Below, in pieces: positions 57,428 through 64,000 of a DNA stretch of 64,000 nt. Origin of the DNA: Pegoplata infirma. Lineage: Eukaryota > Arthropoda > Insecta > Diptera > Anthomyiidae. The DNA lies in the NCBI GenBank assembly GCA_963921195.1, contig OY992540.1:20906262-20970261 (forward strand), in the 5' to 3' direction. The notes under the pieces are model-generated. The model made no database searches. It saw only the letters and a program-made list of their open reading frames with translations, and had not been told where the DNA came from. Position 1 is the stretch's first letter, and each line of letters begins with the position of its first letter. Both the position numbers and the translations under genes were made by a program.

Positions 57428-58155
57428 CACTCAAAAAAATAAACTGGTAAAACGTCTGGTAAAATGCCTTGTAATCCCGTTCTACCAATATTTAACAATT
57501 TTCCTTGTTTTTTAACAAAAAATCTTGTACTTTGCTCAAACGAGAACTACAGTTTTATTGGTAATTTTACAAGTTTATTTTCGTAATTGTATTCTACCAT
57601 TTTGAAAGGTTATTTTACAAAAAAAAACTGTAATTTTACAACAAAGTTTTTATTACGAGGATTCTAGTTGAATTACAAAAAAAACTGTTATTTTACAAAA
57701 ATTTTGTTATACGAGGATTTATATTGTTGTATTTTTTTTTTATTGAAAAATATTAAAAAAAAAAGTTGACAATATTTTGAAAAATTTATTACGAGGATTC
57801 TAGTTAATTTACAAAAATAAACAGTTATTTTACAAAAATGATTTTATTTCGAGGATTTATGTTGTTTAACAATTTATTTTTTGTAAACTTACCATTTTGG
57901 TTTGTAAATTTACCATTTTTTTAAACATAATTACCATTTTTTCTTGTAAGTTTACCATTTTTTTTTTATTTTTCCGGTTTTAAACCAATATTTTTACCAA
58001 TAAAATTGGTTATTTTACCAAATTTTGGCGCATTCAAAATTACGAGGAAATCCTAGTAATTTTACGAGAAATTTACCTACGTCATATTTTACGAGAATAG
58101 CCTTGTAAAATCACGAGATTTTTTGGTAACGTTACAAGGTTTTTTTTTTTGAGTG
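57428..58155. mobile_element. CACT-ended MITE, TAAACTGG type, with TA duplication
   Basis: 728 bp, starting CACTCAAAAAAATAAACTGG and ending in a T-run plus GAGTG, flanked by TA. The empty site ATCGTAGCTGCTCGC is present in the inverted arm near 59360-59375. Inside are several copies of ATTACGAGGATT plus TTTTACAAAAA, a ~100-bp internal tandem unit. Confidence 0.92.
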
Positions 58156-58159
58156 TAGC

Positions 58160-59165
58160 TGCTCGCATTCGCGAGATAACGCGAAATTAGTGTTTTTGTA
58201 TTTTTTAAAATATTGACATTGAAGTTTTTTAAATATTTTCAAAAACTGTATACAGTTTTAATTGTATACAGTTTTAATTGTACTTATTTAAAGGTCACAA
58301 AACAGTAAACATCAAAATCCTATCTTCTTTAGTTCGCGAAAAATCGCGAAATTAGTTTCTTGCTGTTTTTGTTTTCGTTTTTTATCTTTAGATAGGTTTC
58401 TTTAAAATTTCGTAAAAACATGGTATGCAGTTTTACTTGTGTTTGATCAAAGGCCACACAGCTGTTGACATCGAAATTGTACGTGTTAAATTTCACGAGA
58501 TATCGCGTAATTATATAATTTTTTTTATTATTTATTTATTTTTTAAAACCGGTTCTAGGCGCCCCAGTAGGCTAGTTGGTAGCGTGCTAGCCTATGAGTC
58601 TGGGGGTCGTGGGTTCGATTCCCACCAGAGGCCTTGGTCTGTTTCGCTACAACGAGACGAAGGTCTTTGTTACCAGTTCTCGGTTAGATAAAATAAGTAT
58701 ATGATTTGTAATTTTATGGTAATTCTTAATAAAATAAAAATAAATAAAACCGGTTCTTTAGAAAAAATAAAAAATAAGTGGTATGCAGTTTGATTTGAGT
58801 ATGTTGGAAGAAATTAAAACTGCCCACAAAAAAATTATAGCTGCTCACTTTCGCGAGAAATAGCGAAAAACAACTTTTTGGGGGTATTTTTTGTTTTGAT
58901 TAATAAAAGAAGTTTCTTTAACATTGTTGAAAAACACGAAATGCAGTTTGATTTGCTATTGATTAAAGGTGATAAGGCTGTTAACATTTAAATTCTAGCT
59001 GCTCAATTCTTCGAGATATCGCTAAAAATCTCGCTTAACTATTATTTATTCATTGCTTTGTGTTATTTTTGGTCTGTAAAAACATTTACTTCAATTAATG
59101 GCTAAAGATAGTAAAACTGCTCAAATCAATATCTTGACTGCTAATTTACGCGAAAAATATTTTTT
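58160..59165. repeat. ~155-bp tandem array with a CGCGAGATATCGCG core
   Basis: Six head-to-tail units have cores near 58170, 58335, 58495, 58855, 59008 and 59150. After removing the SINE and its duplicate site, core spacing is 152-168 bp. Each unit carries variants of TATGCAGTTT, CTGTTAACAT, AGCTGCTC and the core. An inverted pair of units follows at 59180-59410. Confidence 0.75.
58557..58744 (+). mobile_element. tRNA-derived SINE with 13-bp target duplication
   Basis: The 13-bp duplication TAAAACCGGTTCT lies at 58544-58556 and 58745-58757. The head is tRNA-like, with A box TAGGCTAGTTGGTAGCG and B box GGTTCGATTCC inside a perfect T-arm (GTGGG/CCCAC). A unique body of about 80 bp and an A/T-rich tail ending AATAAATAAA follow. 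The anticodon stem does not pair, so this is a SINE and not a working tRNA gene. Confidence 0.9.
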
Positions 59166-59699
59166 TTAATTTTTTTTTTGTATTTTTGCGATATCTCGCG
59201 AAATTGATAAGGTGTGATTTCGATGTTAACTGTTTTGTGATCTGTAAATAAATACAATTAAAACTGCATACACGTTTTTGAAGACATTAAAAAACTTCAT
59301 TGTCAAAATTTTAGAAAATACAAAAACACTAATTTCGCGATATCTCGCGAATGCGAGCAGCTACGATTTCGCTGTAAACAGTTTTGTGACATTTAATCAA
59401 GTAGAAATCGAACTGCGTTTACACTTTTCGTCGACACTAAAGTCGAACCTAAACATCACTGAGGCTCACCGTGTCCATACCCCTTTAGCAATTCCAGATC
59501 AATTTTTTCTTTTCTAAAATTTTTAACAGCAAAAGGACGTTAATTTGGTATTTTGAGCGAAATAGACGAATAAAAAATTTATGAAAATAAAAACAATTAA
59601 AAAAAAAAGATTTGTGAAAACAACAATTTTTTTCACCAAAAAAATTGAAAAAAAAAATTTTTGGGAAAAATTTTTATTTTTTGGTAATTTTTTTTTGTA

Positions 59700-60604
59700 A
59701 AAAATATGTATCTGAAATGTACCGTGTGCTATTAAAGTGCCATTTTTTTAACTTTCGGGCAAATTTTATTATTCTTGACCAAAAACTTATGCAAATTTAA
59801 AAAACTTGCCAGCTGGAAATCTTTGACTTACTATAACAGATGTTGCTTAAGTTTTTATTTCAAAAACTTTATTTTGCGTTTAAAATGCCCTATACTTAAG
59901 TAGTTTTAAAAATTGAAACTAAAAATCTTTCTTTTCTCTTAGGACTAAATCCTTTTCAAAGTTTTCTTTTTTATCCAAAAAAGAACTGTCAACATATGCA
60001 AATATATAAAATTACTTTCAATTGTATTTTGCTCTCCCACCCAAAAAGGATTACGGACATGGATTAAATTTCAATAAAAATTAATACAACAAAAAAACTT
60101 TTTTTTTTTATTTATCGAACATATTTGCATTTAAGTTTTGTAAATTTTTTTGGGGAAAATAAAACTTTTTTGTTTTTGTAACATAAAAAACAAAATTCTT
60201 TAAAATATCCACAGACACACTAAAAACAAAGTCCATTTTATAGTTGTATAATAAGGATACAAGCCAAAGGCCAAAGCGAAAAAAAAAAACAAATGGAAAC
60301 AAATAAACATGTTTTTGCAGATTTATTCATATATGGAGATATATAATGGGGAGATGTGCAAAAAAAACTTATTGCGAAAAAAAAAACGAAAAGTATTTCT
60401 CTACACTTTTTCTACACACAAATTTACATTACATACATTAAGGAAACAACAAAATACATTTTGTTATAATGTAAATGCATTTATATCCTTCAGAATATCC
60501 TTTTTTTTCTGCTGTTGCTGCTTTTGGTCGCTGATGCTTAAGCACTCAAAAAAATGGGTTAGTAATGTTTAGAAAAAATTTTTGATTTCCAAAAAGTTTT
60601 TACC
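59700..60604. other. AT-rich sequence, no gene seen
   Basis: No domain in any frame. T- and A-runs only. Confidence 0.5.
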
Positions 60605-61400
60605 GAAATATTGGTCTAGAACACCATAAACTACCATGACTAATCGGACACTTTAACATATTTTGTTTTGATTTTCCCAAATTTTTTACCCTTTGAAAAC
60701 ACCTACGTGGTAAGCCTTTAGATGGTTTAAAAGATATCAAATTTTCAAAAATTCCGAGCATGTTCCTTTACTAAAATCTCTTTTACACATAACCTCTTCA
60801 AAAATGGTCCAAAATCCAAAATATTTTTTTTTAATTTTTTTTTATGTAAAAATTCTTAAAAGTGTTTTAGTTTTCGATTTTTAAGTTTTGAAATTTAAAT
60901 CTCATATTTGAAAATGTTTGAGCTCTTTAATTTTTTTGAAATTTTTATGTGGAAAATTTCTATCGATTCTACAAATATTTTGTCCAGTAAGACGTGGGAT
61001 TACGATTATTACTATTTTTCGAATCTTTTTTTGCAATTTTCAAATTTTTAGATCAGGTCTACTGCTCCAATGGTGCTTCCTAGTGAGGTGAACAGCAAGA
61101 CCGAGCCACTAATTTTTACTCTAAACATTTGTGCAAATAAACTAACAGGCTATATCCTTTAACTGCCCTAAAAGTGCCCCTAGAGCAGTTAAGTGTATGA
61201 CCGACCCACAATATTTTTTTAATCCAAACATTTTCTCAGAACACATCTATCTTTTTGGACTTAAGTAACCCAATTTTATCATTATGTTAACTATTTTTTT
61301 TATATCTACGCCCCCAAAAGTGGGTGGACCGAAAAACTACCTTTTCTAGTCCCCAGGGTCCAAGTGTAGGACTTTAAACTTCTTGTAGCATAAAAATGTT
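60605..61400. repeat. Old relative of the 3615-5281 foldback family
   Basis: AATCGGACACTTTAACATAT, GATTTTCCCAAATTTTTTAC, TACTGCTCCAATGGTGCTTC and ATTACGATTATTACTATTTT align with its left arm and loop, with many changes. Confidence 0.65.
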
Positions 61401-61549
61401 TGAGTTGTTAACAAAAATAAAAATCATTTAAGACATTGAGTTTCTTCAAGGTTACTAAAATTCTTTAAGGGAAAATTTTATTCCACCATAATCTAATTTT
61501 GACCGTTTACAAACTTTACCTGCTCATGACTTCGAAAAAAACGAAGAAC

Positions 61550-64000
61550 GTGTTTCTAAATTTTTTTTGTGTGGATGGACAAACATCTAAACTTAAAAAA
61601 AAAAAATTAAAAAGAAAAAAAAGTGGCCGGATTTTTGATAAATTGACTTTTATAAAAAATGGAAAATTTCAGAACGTTTTCTGAAAATTTTCGAAAAAAA
61701 AAAAAATAATCGATAGCCCATACAAAACTATATAAGAATGTAAATTTTTGACATTGTGGTGCATTCCGTTTTAATGTGATAAATATTTATTCAAGGCAAC
61801 TCGCCACAAATTTTACCATTTTTCCAATATTTGACCATGCCTCCTAAGCCCAGTTTTTGAAAATTTGAAAAACCAAAAACGCAATTTTCTTAGTTTCATA
61901 TAGGGCTATCCAAACAACCTATTCAGAAATTTACGAGACACTTGTTTTTCTGTAGCGGGACATTTGGTGTGGAATGCCTCATATGAGACATTCTACACCA
62001 AATGCCCAGCAAAAAAAACATGTGTTCCATGAATATCTAAATAGGTGGTATGGATAGCCCTATATGGAACTAAGAAAATTGCGTTTTTGGTTTTTCAAAT
62101 TTTCAAAAACTGGGCTTAGGAGGCATGGTCAAATATTGGAAAAATGGTAAAATTTGTGGCGAGTTGCCTTGATTAAATATTTATCACATTAAAACGGAAT
62201 GCACCACAATGTCAAAAATTTACATTCTTATATAGTTTTGTATGGGCTATCGATTAAATTTTTTTTTCGAAAATTTTCAGAAAACGTTCTGAAATTTTCC
62301 ATTTTTTAAAAAAGTCAATTTATCAAAATTCCGGCAACTTTTTTTTCTTTTTAAATTTTTTTTTTTTAAGTTTAGATGTTTGTCCATCCACACAAAAAGA
62401 TTCAGAAACACATTTTTCGTTTTTTTCGAGAAAATCGCATTTGAATTTTAAATTTCATAACAATTTAGTAATTTCCTTGTAATTTAGTAATTAAGTAATT
62501 TCTGAATAGGTTGTTGTGGATAGCCCTATATGGAACTCAGAAAATTTCGTTTTTGGTTTTTCAATTTTTTAAAAACTGGGCTTAGGAGGCGTGGTCAAAT
62601 ATTGGAAAAATGGTAAAATTTGTGGCGAGTTGCCTTGATTAAATATTTATCGCATTAAAACGGAATGCACCACAATCTCAAAAATTTACATTTTTATATA
62701 GTTTTGTATGGGCTAACGATAAATTTTTTTTTTTTGGAAAATTTTCAGAACCCGTTCTGAAATTTTCCGTTTTTTAAAAAAGTCAATTTATCAAAAATCC
62801 GGCCACTTTTTTTTTTTAATTTTGTTTTTTAAATTTTAGATGTTTGTCCATCCACACAAAAAAATTTAGAAACACATTTTTCGTTTTTTTTCGAGAAAAT
62901 CGCACTTGAATTTTAAATTTCATAACAATTTAGTATTTTCCTTGTATTTTCTTGTTTCAACAGAGCTTATGAGGAATATTTATGCAATTAATAATACTCA
63001 TTCGCAAATTTAAAACAAAGAAATACAAGCAAATTACAAAATTGTTATGAAATTTAAAGTTCAAATGCGATTTTCTCGAAAGAAACGAAGAACGTGTTTC
63101 TGAATTTTTTTGTGTTAATGGACAAACATCTAAACTTAAAAAAAAAAAAAAAATTAAAAAGAAAAAAAAGTGGCCGGATTTTTGATAAATTGACCAAAAA
63201 AATTGACAATTTTTCCAATATTTGACTAAGCCCAGTTTTTGAAAATTTGAAACACCAGTTTCATATAGGGCTATCCAAACAACCTATTCAGAAATTTACG
63301 GGCACATGTTTTTCTGTAGCGGGACCTTTGGTGTGGAATGCCTCATATGAGACATTCTACACCAAATGCCCAGCAAAACAACATGTGTTCCATGAATATC
63401 TGAATAGGTGGTATGGATAGCCCAATATGGAACTAAGAAAATTGCGTTTTTGGTTTTTAAATTTTCATAAACTGTGCTAAGGAGGCCTGGTTAAATATTG
63501 GAAAAATTGTCAAATTTGTGTCGAGTTCCCTTGATTAGATGTTTGTCTATCCACACAAAAAAAAAATCAGGAGGGCATTTTTTGTATTTTTCGAGAAAAT
63601 CGCAATTGAATATCATAAAAATTCTGTAATTCTCTTGTATTTTATTGTGTCAACACTGCGTATGAGTAACGAAAATTCGTTGGTTTCGCAAATATTCAAC
63701 ACCGCGTATGAGTAACGAAAATTCGTTGGTTTCGCAAATATTCGTTACTCATACGACACAAATAAAATACAAATATGACAACACCGCGTATGAGTAACGA
63801 AAATTTGTTGGTTTCGCAAATATTCGTTATTCATACGCAGTGTTGACACAATAAAATACAAGAGAATTGCAGAATCTTTATAAAATCCAATATTCAAATG
63901 CGATTTTCTCGAAAAATACGAAAAATTTCCTTCTGAATTTTTTTGTGTGGATAGACAAAAATCTAAACAAAAAAAAAAAAAAAATAAGAAAAGTGTTGCT
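61550..64000. repeat. Chain of inverted copies of a ~430-bp unit, running off the window
   Basis: Arms at 61550-61985 (+), 61986-62420 (-), 62500-62950 (-), 63005-63345 (+), 63350-63610 (-) and 63845 to the end (+). Shared landmarks: GTGGCCGGATTTTTGATAAA, CGATAGCCCATACAAA, GTGGTGCATTCCGTTTTA, CAACTCGCCACAAATTTTAC and GGGACATTTGGTGTGGAATG. Palindrome centres near 61985 and 63350. No ORF with a domain. Confidence 0.88.
63655..63845. repeat. GCGTATGAGTAACGAAAATT direct and inverted repeats
   Basis: Three forward copies of GCGTATGAGTAACGAAAATT plus TTCGCAAATATTC (63659, 63703, 63787), two inverse TTCGTTACTCATACG-type segments, bounded by ATTTTATTGTGTCAACACTG and its inverse. Confidence 0.85.

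Larger units (their letters stand above)
55590..59580. repeat. Large imperfect palindrome (foldback-like) with later insertions
   Basis: The left part (55590-55712, then 56735-57427) pairs with the right part (59280-59580): GTCTATTTCGCTCAAAATACC pairs with its complement at 59550-59572, and CACGGTGAGCCTCAG pairs with its complement at 59458-59472. The left arm has gained two MITEs that the right arm lacks. A ~155-bp array lies in the middle. No coding frame. Confidence 0.75.

Noticed and set aside
58560..58635. Functional tRNA gene
   Set aside because: Anticodon stem is mismatched, and the 13-bp duplication and A-rich tail mark a SINE.
1..64000. Endogenous viral sequence
   Set aside because: No capsid, polymerase, integrase or envelope motif, and no LTR pair, was seen; the only reverse transcriptase is LINE-type.

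Overview
This is a very AT-rich, repeat-crowded piece of an insect nuclear genome, most likely a higher (calyptrate) fly. I base that on a Tak1 kinase with fly-like sequence, spliced genes with GT/AG introns, and dispersed GTCCGTCC / TATACCCTCCAC repeats of a kind I associate with muscid and blow flies. There are no operons and no bacterial features. Only two host genes are supported. Tak1 runs on the minus strand from the start codon at 53918 to at least 46360 (five exons, complete kinase domain, 3' end not found). A small two-exon gene for a secreted or membrane protein with Nimrod/EGF-like repeats lies on the plus strand at 44784-46236. If the rest of Tak1 lies further left, this second gene is nested in a Tak1 intron.

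Almost everything else is transposable elements, many nested and many with exact boundaries. Target site duplications (TSDs) and, in several cases, empty sites in paralogous copies fix the ends.
- hAT-type elements with 8-bp TSDs: 5832-6850, 9331-10940, 24462-25506, 28410-32116, 34429-36287, 34662-35178.
- A piggyBac element with TTAA TSDs at 40174-42511. Its transposase is intact except for one in-frame stop.
- TA-inserting foldback elements and MITEs: 3615-5281, 20939-22271, 23592-23861, 30403-31335, 42598-43531.
- Elements with CACT- or CACA-type ends and 2-3-bp TSDs.
- A Jockey/CR1-like LINE fragment split by a 1990-bp DNA element that made a 5-bp TSD.
- A tRNA-derived SINE with a 13-bp TSD, and three tandem tRNA-like modules inside another element.

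Layout: 1-8 kb holds repeats, a tRNA-like trimer, a foldback element and a hAT element. 8-15 kb holds a Q repeat, hAT elements and a 35-bp dyad minisatellite. 15-26 kb holds nested MITEs. 27-33 kb holds a four-level nest around the 3.7-kb hAT-type element. 34-36 kb holds a hAT inside a hAT. 39.6-43.6 kb is a P repeat broken by piggyBac and a TA element. 44.8-54 kb holds the two genes. 54.6-59.6 kb is a large imperfect palindrome with a ~155-bp tandem array. 61.5-64.0 kb is a chain of inverted copies that runs off the window.

No multi-gene pathway or defence system is visible. The interest lies in the order of transposition events that can be read from the nests, a dyad minisatellite on both sides of the kinase exons, and a DNA element with 5-bp TSDs whose superfamily is open.
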